From Blastocatellia bacterium AA13 (GTDB lineage: Bacteria; Acidobacteriota; Blastocatellia; UBA7656), in the NCBI GenBank assembly GCA_003222245.1, contig QHVH01000024.1, positions 36,749 to 100,748 of the forward strand: a DNA stretch of 64,000 nt, read 5' to 3'. Each line of letters begins with the position of its first letter. Position 1 is the first letter of the stretch. The translations under genes were made by a program, and so were the position numbers. Below, piece by piece: positions 17,696 through 27,386 of the stretch. The notes below the pieces were generated by a model. That model ran no database searches. It saw only the letters and a program-made list of their open reading frames with translations, and was not told where the DNA came from.

Positions 17696-19366
17696 ATGCC
17701 TGTCGACTCGTTTAATTTTGATATCTTCCTCAGCCACAACTCTCCCGACAAAGATAAAGTCAGAAAACTCGCTGAAAGACTTACAGAACGAGGGCTGCGC
17801 ATTTGGTTTGATGATTGGCAAATAACGCCCGCAAACAGGTTCAATTTTAGAATCTACCGCGGATTAGAAATATCGCGCACCCTTCTTTTCTGTATGAGCC
17901 CCACCGCATTAAGCTCCGAGTGGGTGAAGTTTGAGTTAAGCACCTTCCTGGGCTCCGATCCAAACAACGAGCAGGGTCGATTCATTCCGCTTCTTTTATC
18001 AGATTGCGAAATACCGGATTTTCTCAAGGGCTTCACGTTTATTGACTACCGCGAAGAGAGCTCGGAAGCCCTCGACGAGTTAGTTAAGGTCTACTATCGA
18101 CGGCTAGGTGAATCACATCCCATCACAACAGTCACAGGTGAAACGCAGACCGGGGACATTAAAGGATCGGTGCTTCCGTTGAGCCTTGCGGAAGACCGAT
18201 TTCTCCAGATACTGCTATCCAAGTTCTCAATATCCAGGCGACAGTCATCCAGCGGCGACTGTTTTGAGCTATCGGTCCGCTTCTCTGATGAGACCCCGGC
18301 CATTTGGAACGTGAACGGTAAACGATATCTTCAGAACGTACTATCGGAGGCTGCCAGAGATGGGTATCAAAAGACTCTCGATGATTTCCTCCTGAACGGC
18401 CGCGGAAAGGACAAGTATGATTTGAGCAATCCCAACTTTTTCTTTCGTTATGCGAGCGGTGGGACGCTTCCGATTATCCAAGTCAAGAGCGGTAGGAGAA
18501 CAGGCAGCTATTACTGCCTGTTCTATCGCGATGTATATCCGGTTGGCTGGAACATTGCCAACGGAGGCTCTGACACACGGGCTGAGCTTCTGAATCCGCA
18601 GGAAACAATAGAACGTGAGCTTCGCGAAGAGTTAATCATTGCCGACTTTGAAAAGTACCAGAGGTATGCCTTTAGCATTGACGGCAGAATAACACCTGAC
18701 CCTCCAGCACACGCCGCGGCCTTGCGCCTCTGGGCCAGGCGGTTTCCACACCTAAGTCTCCTGGACCCGGCGCGGATTGAAACGGAGTGGCAACTGGGGC
18801 CGGATTCAGTGGTCATAGAAATGGGGAATGAGGTTCCAATCAGACGTGAGGGTTTCTTTCTGAACATTAATGGCGAGGACTTTGGCATCGAGTTGGATAG
18901 AATATGCAAAATCACGTTGCCGGAGCTATCACCATCCATTGCTCTCTTTGACGGGGAATTGGAAGGGGGCCAGTTAGTGAACTCTCCAGTAGGCCTGTTC
19001 AACGTCGATCAATTCAACAAACAGCTTGCGCCCAGTGCCTGCGGCAATATCCAAGAACTCATCAATAAAGAAGCTAGCTCGCATTCAGCGCTTGAGAAAA
19101 ATGAAATGGCCGATGCCGTCGACGCCCAGATCTTCCCGTGCTATAAGCCAGATCTTTTCTTCTTCGACGGCAAGTGCCACGACGACCCTGGAGATATTGA
19201 CAAGATACTGAAGGGACCATTCATGGAGCACTTGCGCCAATTGCGAAACGCCACGGATATCGCTTATTTGGAAAAACAAATTCTACGTGGTGCGCAATAC
19301 AAGTTGTGTCCCGTCACAGAACGTATCGCAAGGCGATTCCTTAGATCCAGAGACCTTACGTCGTGA
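17696..19366 (+). CDS. TIR-domain protein with a Nudix-like segment (candidate defence effector)
   Basis: Protein of 556 residues starting at the ATG with the GAAGGAGAAG ribosome site. Residues 6-130 form a TIR domain: FDIFLSHNSPDKDKV (8-22), WFDDWQITP (37-45), GLEISRTLLFCMS (56-68) and SSEWVKFEL (73-81), whose Glu80 is the position of the NADase catalytic Glu. Then follows a linker and an unfamiliar domain (about 165-400) with R307 E308 L309 R310 E311 E312, close to the Nudix REUXEE core, after GG at 291-292; the spacing is two residues longer than consensus and the glycine after EE is absent. Codon use looks more AT-rich than neighbours. A role in NAD-targeting phage defence is inferred. 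Confidence 0.82.
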   Translation: MPVDSFNFDIFLSHNSPDKDKVRKLAERLTERGLRIWFDDWQITPANRFNFRIYRGLEISRTLLFCMSPTALSSEWVKFELSTFLGSDPNNEQGRFIPLLLSDCEIPDFLKGFTFIDYREESSEALDELVKVYYRRLGESHPITTVTGETQTGDIKGSVLPLSLAEDRFLQILLSKFSISRRQSSSGDCFELSVRFSDETPAIWNVNGKRYLQNVLSEAARDGYQKTLDDFLLNGRGKDKYDLSNPNFFFRYASGGTLPIIQVKSGRRTGSYYCLFYRDVYPVGWNIANGGSDTRAELLNPQETIERELREELIIADFEKYQRYAFSIDGRITPDPPAHAAALRLWARRFPHLSLLDPARIETEWQLGPDSVVIEMGNEVPIRREGFFLNINGEDFGIELDRICKITLPELSPSIALFDGELEGGQLVNSPVGLFNVDQFNKQLAPSACGNIQELINKEASSHSALEKNEMADAVDAQIFPCYKPDLFFFDGKCHDDPGDIDKILKGPFMEHLRQLRNATDIAYLEKQILRGAQYKLCPVTERIARRFLRSRDLTS

Positions 19367-19432
19367 AGCTCGATTTCGCAGACATTGTGATGGGGGCTTT
19401 CCAGTTCCGCCGCTGATGAAAAGGACATGAAT

Positions 19433-20302
19433 ATGCCGTTGAGATTCGTAAAACATGAACGCTTATGGCTGCGTCAATCCCCGGAGTTCTCCGAAGCCTG
19501 GCTGCATGAGCGAATATGCCAGGACACCTCGATTCTCGGCCTCGGCGAACTGGATATTATAGGACGCGAACGGGTGCAGTACGGTGCGGGCCGGCTGGAT
19601 ATGTTACTCGCGGATAGCGAGAACAATATTCGTTACGAGGTTGAGGTAATGCTGGGAGCCACGGATCCCAACCACATAGTTCGCTGCATCGAGTACTGGG
19701 ACATCGAACGCCGGCGCTTTCCTGCTTATGATCACGTCGCTGTTCTAGTCGCCGAGGAAGTTACGAGTCGATTTCTCAACGTTATGGGTCTTCTCGCCGG
19801 CAGCATCCCGATGGTTGCGATTCAACTAAGCGCCTTACGAATCGAAGATCGAGTGGTATTAGACTTTGTAAGAGTACTGGATCAGCGGGCTCTCCGCGAA
19901 GATGATACTGTTGAGTCGGTAGTCGCCACCGCGGACAGGAATATGTGGCAAGAACGGGTGGGCGAAGAAATGATGAGAATATGCGATCGTATTGCTGAAA
20001 TCGCCAATGAAGTCGCTGAGCCGAAGCTCGAATTAAAATACCAGAAGCGGCACCTTGGTCTTTGTCCACATGGTAGCTTCTTCAATGCCGCCGCCCTCTT
20101 TCCGAAAAAGGCGTCGCTTGGCATGCGTATGGCCATCAGGGATTCTGATGAATGGCTGAAGAGGCTTGAGGAATCGGGCGTTCAAGTTAGCTCAAGAAGG
20201 CCAGGTAGTATAACGGTGCGAGTTCGCCCGGTAGATTTGCCCAAACAAGAGCCCATACTTCGCGAGCTCATTCAGCAGGCTGTGGAGCAGTTCCAAGAAT
20301 AG
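19433..20302 (+). CDS. PD-(D/E)XK nuclease-like protein next to the TIR gene
   Basis: Protein of 289 residues. The core is GRLDMLLAD...RYEVEVMLGATD: Asp58, Glu71 and Glu73 (numbered from an alternative ATG at 19427) fit the D-x12-ExE pattern of PD-(D/E)XK folds, the usual Lys being replaced. A conserved-looking HIVRCIEYWDIERRRFP follows. The AAGG at 19421-19424 is eight bases before the ATG at 19433, better than the two bases before 19427, so I chose 19433. It lies 66 bp downstream of the TIR gene on the same strand. It may cut or only bind nucleic acid; partnership with the TIR gene is an inference from adjacency. Confidence 0.8.
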   Translation: MPLRFVKHERLWLRQSPEFSEAWLHERICQDTSILGLGELDIIGRERVQYGAGRLDMLLADSENNIRYEVEVMLGATDPNHIVRCIEYWDIERRRFPAYDHVAVLVAEEVTSRFLNVMGLLAGSIPMVAIQLSALRIEDRVVLDFVRVLDQRALREDDTVESVVATADRNMWQERVGEEMMRICDRIAEIANEVAEPKLELKYQKRHLGLCPHGSFFNAAALFPKKASLGMRMAIRDSDEWLKRLEESGVQVSSRRPGSITVRVRPVDLPKQEPILRELIQQAVEQFQE

Positions 20303-20532
20303 CCCGTGCAGCTCAGCAATCTGATAAGGATGGCGCGATTCCAGATTCGAATATCGGAATCTATCCCTCGACAGAAGCCCACTTTTCTAAAGCCGTTTGG
20401 CGCCTCTTCTCTTCACAATAAATAGAGAGCACCGCTCTCCCAAGTCACGACATCGCGCGTGAATTGTCGTGCGAACCCTTAGGCCCGGTGGTACATTAAC
20501 GGAGCCGTCACTTCAATCGGAGCTATTACAGA

Positions 20533-21672
20533 ATGAAATTCTCAACAACAGCCATTCACGCCGGAAACGAAGCAGACGAATCGACCGGCGCGGTGAGTGT
20601 GCCTATCTATCAAACGTCAACCTACAAACAAGAGGGCTTAGGCAAACACAAGGGCTTCGAGTATGCTCGGACACAAAACCCCACCAGGATCGCCCTCGAA
20701 CAGAATCTGGCCGCGCTCGAAGGCGGAAAGGCCTGCTTCGCGTTCGCTTCCGGGATGGCTGCCATCAACGCAACGATGACGCTGTTGAGAGCCGGCGACC
20801 ACGTAATCGTCAGCGACAACACCTATGGCGGGACGTTCCGCCTCTTCGACAAGGTGCTGAAGAATTTCGGAATCGAATTCAGCTACGTCGATACGCGAGA
20901 GCCTCAGAACATTGAAGACGCCGCTCGCGCGGAGACTCGGATGGTCTTTGTCGAAACGCCGACTAATCCGGTGATGTCGCTGACCGATCTCAAAGCCGTT
21001 TCGGAAATCACTCGTCGACGCGGCATTCGACTTGTCGTAGACAATACCTTCATGAGCCCTTACTTTCAGCGGCCTCTCGAACTTGGCGCGGATATTGTCA
21101 TCCATTCGACCACCAAATACTTGAACGGCCATAGCGACAGCATCGGCGGAGCGGTGATACTGAACGACGAGGAAGACATCAAGCAGATGGCGTTCATTCA
21201 AAACGCCGCCGGGGCCATTATTTCTCCGATGGATTCATGGCTGGTCCTGCGAGGCACAAAAACGCTGGTAGTCCGAATGAAGCAGCACGACGAGAACGGC
21301 CGCGTCGTCGCCCAGTTTCTCTCGGAACATCCGCGTGTCGAGCGCGTCTATTATCCCGGGCTCAAATCTCATCCTCAACACGAGCTTGCCTGCCGTCAGA
21401 TGAGCGGATTCGGAGGAATGATTTCGTTCGAAACGGGTTCGCTCGAAAACGCCAAACGCGTATTGGAAGGGGTGCGGGTCTGCACGCTTGGAGAATCGCT
21501 TGGAGGCGTCGAGTCACTGATCAGTCATCCCGCAACGATGACCCACGCTTCAGTGCCTGTTCAGGAACGCAACCGGCTCGGCATAACCGATGGGTTGGTA
21601 CGCGTTTCGGTCGGCATCGAAGACGTGGAAGACATAATCGAAGACCTGGATCAAGCCATTAACGAGCTTTGA
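20533..21672 (+). CDS. metB: Cystathionine gamma-synthase / PLP Cys/Met metabolism enzyme
   Basis: PLP-dependent enzyme of the Cys/Met metabolism family, 379 residues, the usual length. The Tyr/Arg motif YARTQNPTR (near residue 40) and the Schiff-base Lys in HSTTKYLNG (about 194-202) are clear. It probably joins O-succinyl- or O-acetyl-homoserine with cysteine; cystathionine gamma-lyase, with the same fold, is the alternative. No S-adenosylmethionine riboswitch is recognisable in the 230 bp upstream. It is followed after 141 bp by a phosphatase gene, which need not be functionally linked. Confidence 0.86.
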   Translation: MKFSTTAIHAGNEADESTGAVSVPIYQTSTYKQEGLGKHKGFEYARTQNPTRIALEQNLAALEGGKACFAFASGMAAINATMTLLRAGDHVIVSDNTYGGTFRLFDKVLKNFGIEFSYVDTREPQNIEDAARAETRMVFVETPTNPVMSLTDLKAVSEITRRRGIRLVVDNTFMSPYFQRPLELGADIVIHSTTKYLNGHSDSIGGAVILNDEEDIKQMAFIQNAAGAIISPMDSWLVLRGTKTLVVRMKQHDENGRVVAQFLSEHPRVERVYYPGLKSHPQHELACRQMSGFGGMISFETGSLENAKRVLEGVRVCTLGESLGGVESLISHPATMTHASVPVQERNRLGITDGLVRVSVGIEDVEDIIEDLDQAINEL

Positions 21673-21813
21673 TCAGTCGAGAAGAAAGTCGCGAGGGAAG
21701 GAGCGTTGCGATTCATTGGAAAATCTATATAATCAAACCCACCTTGCGAGTTGGTAAGTTTGAAAGAGCGGATCGGGCCGACCCCCTGAAGGACGTCTTC
21801 CCGTCTAACATGT

Positions 21814-22794
21814 ATGCCGGAAGCGAGTGAGTTCAATATTACTGTTTACGCCAAGACAGACGTAGGGTTGGTGCGCTCCGGCAACGAAGACAGCTTTCTT
21901 ATAGTGAACCTGTCGACCGCCGATACCTGGACGCCTGAAACGATAAGAGATGATTCGGCGCCCGCAAACCTGACTCGGTTCGCGCAGGGTCACTACGGTT
22001 CGATCCTCGCCGTCACGGATGGAATGGGAGGGGCGCTCGCCGGCGAAGTCGCCTCACGACTTGCGGTTGAAAGCGTGCGAGATAGATCGCTCGAGCTGCA
22101 GTCGAGTCCTGAGTATTCAAAGTTCTCTTTCTCTGAACGGCTTCGTCTCGCGATAGAATTGGCGAACCTGTACATCCATTACCAGAGCCTCACGCACGCG
22201 GAGTACACCGGAATGGGCGCTACGTTCACGGCGGTTGGCTTGATGGGCCGCGCCGCCTACTTCGCTCAAATCGGCGACAGCCGCGCTTACATGATCAGAA
22301 ACGGAGCGGTCCGACAGATAACAAAAGATCAGTCGCTGGTGGGGCAGCTTGTGGCCGCGGGTCACATCACCGAAGAAGAGGCGGAGCAGCATACCTATAA
22401 GAACGTAATTCTGCAGGCGCTCGGGGCCTCTCCGTACATAAATGTAGTCGTCGATCGAATGCCGCTGATGGATGGAGACACGATCATATTGTGCAGCGAC
22501 GGGCTTTCAAACAAGCTTAAGGGTGAAGAGATGCTCGACGTAGTTACTCAGTCGGGCTCGCATAAGGAAGCTTGCGAAGGCTTAATAAATATGGCTAACG
22601 AGCGAGGCGGCGAAGACAACATAACGGCATTAGTCGCGCAGGTCGAATACGGTCCGCTCGTCGACGAGCATCAGGACCCCATTACCAGGCCTCTCGATGA
22701 TAGTTGGTCGATCGAGAGCATTCCCCGCGATCCGGACCTTCCGTACGACGTCGATATCGCTTTGATAGACGACGAAAGCGATACTCACGAATAG
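21814..22794 (+). CDS. PP2C-family Ser/Thr protein phosphatase
   Basis: Protein phosphatase of the PPM/PP2C type, 326 residues. Metal-binding and core motifs are in order: RSGNEDSFLI (near 20), VTDGMGGALAG (about 68), IGDSRAYMIRNG (about 152), LCSDGLSN (about 230) and GGEDNITALV (about 268). No membrane segment. PP2C enzymes reverse Ser/Thr kinases; none is encoded nearby, though an FHA-domain protein sits 12 kb away. Another ATG lies 4 bases upstream out of frame. The last 50 residues are acidic and hydrophilic. Confidence 0.92.
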   Translation: MPEASEFNITVYAKTDVGLVRSGNEDSFLIVNLSTADTWTPETIRDDSAPANLTRFAQGHYGSILAVTDGMGGALAGEVASRLAVESVRDRSLELQSSPEYSKFSFSERLRLAIELANLYIHYQSLTHAEYTGMGATFTAVGLMGRAAYFAQIGDSRAYMIRNGAVRQITKDQSLVGQLVAAGHITEEEAEQHTYKNVILQALGASPYINVVVDRMPLMDGDTIILCSDGLSNKLKGEEMLDVVTQSGSHKEACEGLINMANERGGEDNITALVAQVEYGPLVDEHQDPITRPLDDSWSIESIPRDPDLPYDVDIALIDDESDTHE

Positions 22795-22836
22795 TTAAAA
22801 TCCCTCTGGGATGTTTCACCGCCGCGAGTCTTGAAG

Positions 22837-24927
22837 TTATTTCTGGCCGTAGTAAACCCGCTTATAAGAAAGGACCGTTGGTTCGTTCTTGGCTACCTTG
22901 ATCTCCGCGATTCCGTTTGGATCGCGTGTGTCGACTACGTAGCCCGGATAGAACGGCGGCGCTTTGCTTTGATCGTAGCGCGCGTCCCACACGCCTTGAT
23001 ACGTGTAGCCGTGAGACTGGCCATCGTACACGCTGAAGTTGTCGTATACGCTCGATTGCATTCCGCCGACTAGAGTGAATCGGCCCATATCCGGAGTCGA
23101 CTCCCAGTTGTTCAGGTTGGAGCGCACATGTCCGCCGTATGCCCGCCCGTTCGAGCCGAACACCGGATTATCCTGAGCGTCTTTCAACACAAAGGCAGCC
23201 ATCGAAGCATTCACCGTAAGATTGGTGGGCGCTTCTCCGTCGATTGGAATCTCGATGTTGCCGCCGGAGGCGTATATCCCAAGCAGGTTTCTTGCGTTCT
23301 GGTTAATAGCATTGCCCGCCGAATCAACCACCGGTGTCTCGTATACGAGGTCTCCAGTGATCTTGATGTTGCCGCCGGCGACCGGATGCTGTCCGTCTCC
23401 GGTTTGATAGCCTCCAGCCGTAACGGTAACGGCGAAATCTGAATCGATGCCCGGGAGCGGTTGATCGTCCGCGATGCGGCCGGGACCGTGAAGCGAATTT
23501 ACGTTGCCATACACATACAACGAGGCCGCGGGACGCGATCCGCCGCTGAGCAGCGAGCGATCAATCGGAATTCCTCGAAGCGTCTTGACTCCGTGTCCGC
23601 TGTCGATTGAGGTCGTGCCGGCATCGAGATCGATAGTCACCGTAGTGGTCTTGTCGCCTCGGGTGATCTTGATTATCTGGCGGCTGCCGGATTTGTCGGC
23701 GGTCAACTGAACGTCGTCCGCGTCACCCATCACGTATATGCCGCTTCCAGTGAAGCTCTCGCCGTCGGTTGGTATGTAGACTCCAGGCGCCAGGTCCGGG
23801 CCGGTTGAAGTCGGAGCCTTCGACTCCGGCAGCGGCTTTGCGAGATCGTCCGAAATCCGAAGGTTCGCGTGAAGCTCCGCGTTAGTGGGCGCGGTCGTCG
23901 TGGGCAGGAACCCTCCGTCGAGCACCGCTCGAGCTTGATTGAAGGTATTCCCGGCGGGCGGAATCGGCTCGACTCCGCGATCGAAGCCGGCCAGGAACTT
24001 CGGCGCAACCAGCACGCCTCCGACTACTTCTGAATCCGCATCTACCGGAGCCGGCGGGAATCCCGCCATATGCCGGTAATAGCTTGCAGTCGGATAAGAC
24101 TGCGATACCTTGCCTTTGAAAACCGGAGCATCCTGTCCGTCTGCCGTGGTCCAGAATCCAAGTCTTTCGTTCGTATGAACACGGCCTGAGAAATGATCTC
24201 CCGGCCCAAGCCCCTGATAAATGAACCCGCCGGCGGGCCGGTATGGGTTGAAGTGATCGAGGTAAAGCGCAAACTCCGAGAAGCTTCCGAACTTAACTCC
24301 GCCGTTGTTCGCCGTTGCAAGCAGAGTGAAGTTTATCGTGCCCTGCTCGAGCAAAGTCACCGATCCATTGAGTCCCGCAACACCTTCGCCGACGGATTCG
24401 AGCCGATAGTTGACCGAATACGGTTCGAGTTGCCCAAGGGTGGGCCGCGTCGGATTGATGTAGGTTACCTTTTGGCCTGAATGGTTCGGATCGTTGTCGT
24501 TTGCCGAAAAAGGAGCGTGAAAATCGGAGAGCTTCACTCGAGTCTTATAAGCCGAGTCGTTCGGCAGGTGTTCGCTGATCGACAGCAGTTTCTCTCCGGT
24601 AGGAATGAAATCCTTCTCGCCCAGGCTTGGCTCGCCGGTAATGACCTTTGGCGTTTCAGGCAATGAGCTGAGCACGAGCTGCTTGCTGCGAATCAACCGA
24701 TGGAGGTTGTTTATGCCCGCTTCGGCAGCGTAGAAACCGCTCGTCGTATTCTTGAAGTTCGAAGTGACCGCGCTGTCGGAGATGGCCGTGAATGTCACCG
24801 CCAGCCCAAGCATCAGCATTAGCGACATGATCAACAGAACCGATACCAGAGCCAGTCCGCGCTCATCGCTTCGCGGCCGAAACGACTCAGGCATCGCTCC
24901 CTCGTAGTAGTTTGACTTTATGCGCAT
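22837..24927 (-). CDS. PilX-like type IV pilus-associated protein
   Basis: Large pilus-associated protein of 696 residues. An N-terminal class III-like segment (RGLALVSVLLIMSLMLMLGLAVTFTAI) resembles PilX_N and is followed by the FYAAEAGINNLHRL helix. The remainder is a long exported region with many Gly/Asp repeats (about 130-690). The start is the ATG at 24927 with a GGAGGAGAAG ribosome site; the longer frame is unlikely. Genes for PilW-, PilV- and FimT-like proteins lie upstream on the same strand, so it belongs to a minor pilin operon. The large C-terminal domain could be an adhesin or tip component. Confidence 0.85.
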   Translation of the reverse strand: MRIKSNYYEGAMPESFRPRSDERGLALVSVLLIMSLMLMLGLAVTFTAISDSAVTSNFKNTTSGFYAAEAGINNLHRLIRSKQLVLSSLPETPKVITGEPSLGEKDFIPTGEKLLSISEHLPNDSAYKTRVKLSDFHAPFSANDNDPNHSGQKVTYINPTRPTLGQLEPYSVNYRLESVGEGVAGLNGSVTLLEQGTINFTLLATANNGGVKFGSFSEFALYLDHFNPYRPAGGFIYQGLGPGDHFSGRVHTNERLGFWTTADGQDAPVFKGKVSQSYPTASYYRHMAGFPPAPVDADSEVVGGVLVAPKFLAGFDRGVEPIPPAGNTFNQARAVLDGGFLPTTTAPTNAELHANLRISDDLAKPLPESKAPTSTGPDLAPGVYIPTDGESFTGSGIYVMGDADDVQLTADKSGSRQIIKITRGDKTTTVTIDLDAGTTSIDSGHGVKTLRGIPIDRSLLSGGSRPAASLYVYGNVNSLHGPGRIADDQPLPGIDSDFAVTVTAGGYQTGDGQHPVAGGNIKITGDLVYETPVVDSAGNAINQNARNLLGIYASGGNIEIPIDGEAPTNLTVNASMAAFVLKDAQDNPVFGSNGRAYGGHVRSNLNNWESTPDMGRFTLVGGMQSSVYDNFSVYDGQSHGYTYQGVWDARYDQSKAPPFYPGYVVDTRDPNGIAEIKVAKNEPTVLSYKRVYYGQK

Positions 24928-24994
24928 TAGCTTCTCCTCCGACCCCTCACCTGTCACGAATCGCAATGACTAAATTTCCGATTGCTCGCTGGAG

Positions 24995-26194
24995 CTATTG
25001 GTTCAGGCGCTGGCCCAACTTCGGCGCTTTGCCGATTCGTTTCGTAACCCTGTTGTAGCCATCACCCGCGGCTCCGGAACCCGCGCCGCTGCCGCCCGAA
25101 CCGTCCGATCCCGATCCTCCATCGAAGCCGTCTCCTGAGCCGTCACCCGAAGGCGTCCCAACTCCGCGCCCGGGGCCTCCATCTGATCCTCCAGGAATTC
25201 TCGCGCCGGATACGGGAATGTTGCCGAGACGGGGTTGAAACCGCGGCCGCACGACGCTCGCCAATGTGATCAGCCGTTCCGATTGCGGATCGTCCTTGAT
25301 CTGAGTGCGAGCGGAAAGCGTCACTTCGACGGCGAGAGTCTTGTATGCGTGATTTATTGTCTGTGCTTTGACCCAGGTTCCATCCAGCTCGCCTTCTTTT
25401 GCTTCGAGGTAGCGCAGTTGAAACGCCATTATGTTCTTCGCAATGATAATCGGCTCGCTGCCGTCGACCGACAATGCGAGGCTCGGATGCTGCTTGTCCT
25501 CTGTCTTGTCCACGAAGTAACGCTTGACGGTTACCGGCCTCATGGAAAACGAACCGTTCTCATAGACCGATCCAAAGGCTACCTCGGACTCCACGCCTTT
25601 GTGCTGAACCGGGTCAAACGACAGTCCGATCGTGCCGGTCTGAGTTACCGATGCGCCTCTAACCTTCACAATGTCGAATTGGGTGGAGCCGTCCTGAAGC
25701 ACGGTGCTGATCAGGAACTCCTCTCCTTCTTTGAATCCGCCGACTACATCGCCCGGAGTCAGCCGGCCCGCCGCGTTTGGTATGACCTCCGCGTATTGTT
25801 CGAAGGCGCTGAAGGGTCGACTCGACGCCGCGAAGAGCGGCAATGCCGCGCCCGGTAACCTGGTCTGAGTATCCGAGGAAACGATGGTCAGCTCGTCGGC
25901 GCTTCCATCAGGAGCGTTATAAGAAAACACCGGCCTGAAATTCGGCGCGACGCCGATCGCGTTTTCCTTGGACTCCTGTATGTCGCGAGTCAGGAAGTCC
26001 ATAAGCAGGCGCGCGTTCTGATCCATTTCGGCGACGCCCTGCTCGGTCTTGAAGATCGTCTGGCTCTTCGTCACCAGTAAGACTACCGAGCCCATGATCA
26101 ATGTGAATACCATCATCGCAATCATGAGTTCTGTCAGAGTGAAACCTCGCTGCCCAGCTTGAGCTTGCGAGTCCGCGTTCTTTACGAGTTCCAT
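24995..26194 (-). CDS. PilW-like minor pilin
   Basis: Prepilin-like protein of 399 residues. The class III cleavage site is visible as QRGFTLTELMIAMMVFTLIMGS, with Glu at position +5 after the processed Phe. A large globular domain follows; the C-terminus (about 330-390) is a Gly/Ser/Asp-rich low-complexity stretch, unusual for PilW. It is followed by the PilX-like gene after 67 bp and preceded by PilV-like. Probably part of the minor pilin tip complex. Confidence 0.86.
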   Translation of the reverse strand: MELVKNADSQAQAGQRGFTLTELMIAMMVFTLIMGSVVLLVTKSQTIFKTEQGVAEMDQNARLLMDFLTRDIQESKENAIGVAPNFRPVFSYNAPDGSADELTIVSSDTQTRLPGAALPLFAASSRPFSAFEQYAEVIPNAAGRLTPGDVVGGFKEGEEFLISTVLQDGSTQFDIVKVRGASVTQTGTIGLSFDPVQHKGVESEVAFGSVYENGSFSMRPVTVKRYFVDKTEDKQHPSLALSVDGSEPIIIAKNIMAFQLRYLEAKEGELDGTWVKAQTINHAYKTLAVEVTLSARTQIKDDPQSERLITLASVVRPRFQPRLGNIPVSGARIPGGSDGGPGRGVGTPSGDGSGDGFDGGSGSDGSGGSGAGSGAAGDGYNRVTKRIGKAPKLGQRLNQ

Positions 26195-26218
26195 AAGTTA
26201 GTCCTCGGTTGTCATCGA

Positions 26219-26860
26219 TTACTGATTTGTGAGCACCGTGTAGAGATCGACCTGTTCAGGCTGTTTGCCCGGCGCCGAGTTCTCGCTCTTCACGCGCACG
26301 CCAAGAGTCAATCGTCTTTCGACCGGATCGGATTCATTGCTGGACATGACTACCCATCGCCGCGAGTAATTGACGCTGTGATCGCCGAATGGATTACCAG
26401 GTGTAACCGTACCGTCGGGCTTGCGCGTTTCGGCTGTGCCGTCCGGCCGAACGATTGTTATCGTGCCCTCAGGCTGCGAGTCGTTCTTACCCGCAAGAAT
26501 GATCTTGTCGTAATAATAAGTTCCGTCCGGAGCATGCAGGTCTTCATCGAGGCTGCCTACGATCAGAGTATCGTTGGGTCCTTTCGCGTTTGGATTGCTC
26601 GTCATTCGATTCGGATCGGACAGCCTTTGGAATGTAAGCGTCTCGAGCTGCTCGAGCTTGTCCTGCGCGAACGTCGTGGCCGTAGTGAAATTCCGCGAAC
26701 TCGCGTTCGTCTTCATCGCAACCGCGAACATCGTCGCCAGGCTGACGAGTCCCACAACCGTCACCAGCATCGCTATCAAAGACTCGACAAGCGTGAGGCC
26801 GCGCTCGGATGAGAGCGCAATATTGATTGTTGTGTTATCTGTTTTGATCGATTTCGACAT
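26219..26860 (-). CDS. PilV-like minor pilin
   Basis: Prepilin-like protein of 213 residues with the cleavage motif ERGLTLVESLIAMLVTVVGLVSLATMF at residues about 23-50, typical of PilV, and a helical stem. Pilins of this type are processed by a prepilin peptidase (not in the window). Upstream is a FimT/GspH-like pseudopilin and downstream PilW-like, giving the order FimT, PilV, PilW, PilX seen in type IV pilus minor pilin operons. Confidence 0.88.
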   Translation of the reverse strand: MSKSIKTDNTTINIALSSERGLTLVESLIAMLVTVVGLVSLATMFAVAMKTNASSRNFTTATTFAQDKLEQLETLTFQRLSDPNRMTSNPNAKGPNDTLIVGSLDEDLHAPDGTYYYDKIILAGKNDSQPEGTITIVRPDGTAETRKPDGTVTPGNPFGDHSVNYSRRWVVMSSNESDPVERRLTLGVRVKSENSAPGKQPEQVDLYTVLTNQ

Positions 26861-26888
26861 ACTTGCTCCAGCGATTCATCATTCAATC

Positions 26889-27386
26889 TCAGTTCGGCTT
26901 TGTATCGGTAATGCTCACCTGTCCCGTCGCGGAAATCACGACGGTCGTGTAATACCAGGCGTTCTCGATTTTGATTACCGGCGATTGGATCGGCATCGGC
27001 GTCAGAATGCCTCTGCCATCGAAGTCGAGCTCGGTCGGCGTTTGTGAAGTGATCTGAATACCGTCCGGTACTCGAAATGAGCCCTTGTCCTGGGGCTGGT
27101 TTATGCCCTCGTTGTCGAACAACTGTATCTGCATGTTCGAGCTGTCCTGAATGACCAATCCAGCCCTGCTGTTGTTTGACGTTGCTATGTATTTGGCTCT
27201 CTGGACTGCCGTAGCCACGTTCCGGGCGGTGATGCCCAATTTGTAGGCTCTTATCTGATTGACGATCTGCGGCACCGCGACGGCTACGAGGATTGCAATG
27301 ATTAGAACGACGACCGCCATCTCGATCACGGTGAGGCCGCTCTCGTTTGGTCTCGGAGTCGTAGTACGATTCGATGTTCGCAACAT
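26889..27386 (-). CDS. GspH/FimT-like pseudopilin
   Basis: Small pseudopilin of 165 residues. The N-terminus contains ESGLTVIEMAVVVLIIAILVAVAVPQIV, a prepilin motif with Glu at +5, then the FimT/GspH-like Gly-Ile-Thr-Ala-Arg-Asn segment and beta-rich domain. It is the first gene of the minor pilin operon; PilV-like follows after 28 bp. It likely primes pilus or secretion-pseudopilus assembly. Confidence 0.87.
   Translation of the reverse strand: MLRTSNRTTTPRPNESGLTVIEMAVVVLIIAILVAVAVPQIVNQIRAYKLGITARNVATAVQRAKYIATSNNSRAGLVIQDSSNMQIQLFDNEGINQPQDKGSFRVPDGIQITSQTPTELDFDGRGILTPMPIQSPVIKIENAWYYTTVVISATGQVSITDTKPN

Noticed and set aside
20303..20532. SAM riboswitch before the metB-like gene
   Set aside because: No recognisable SAM riboswitch core could be found.
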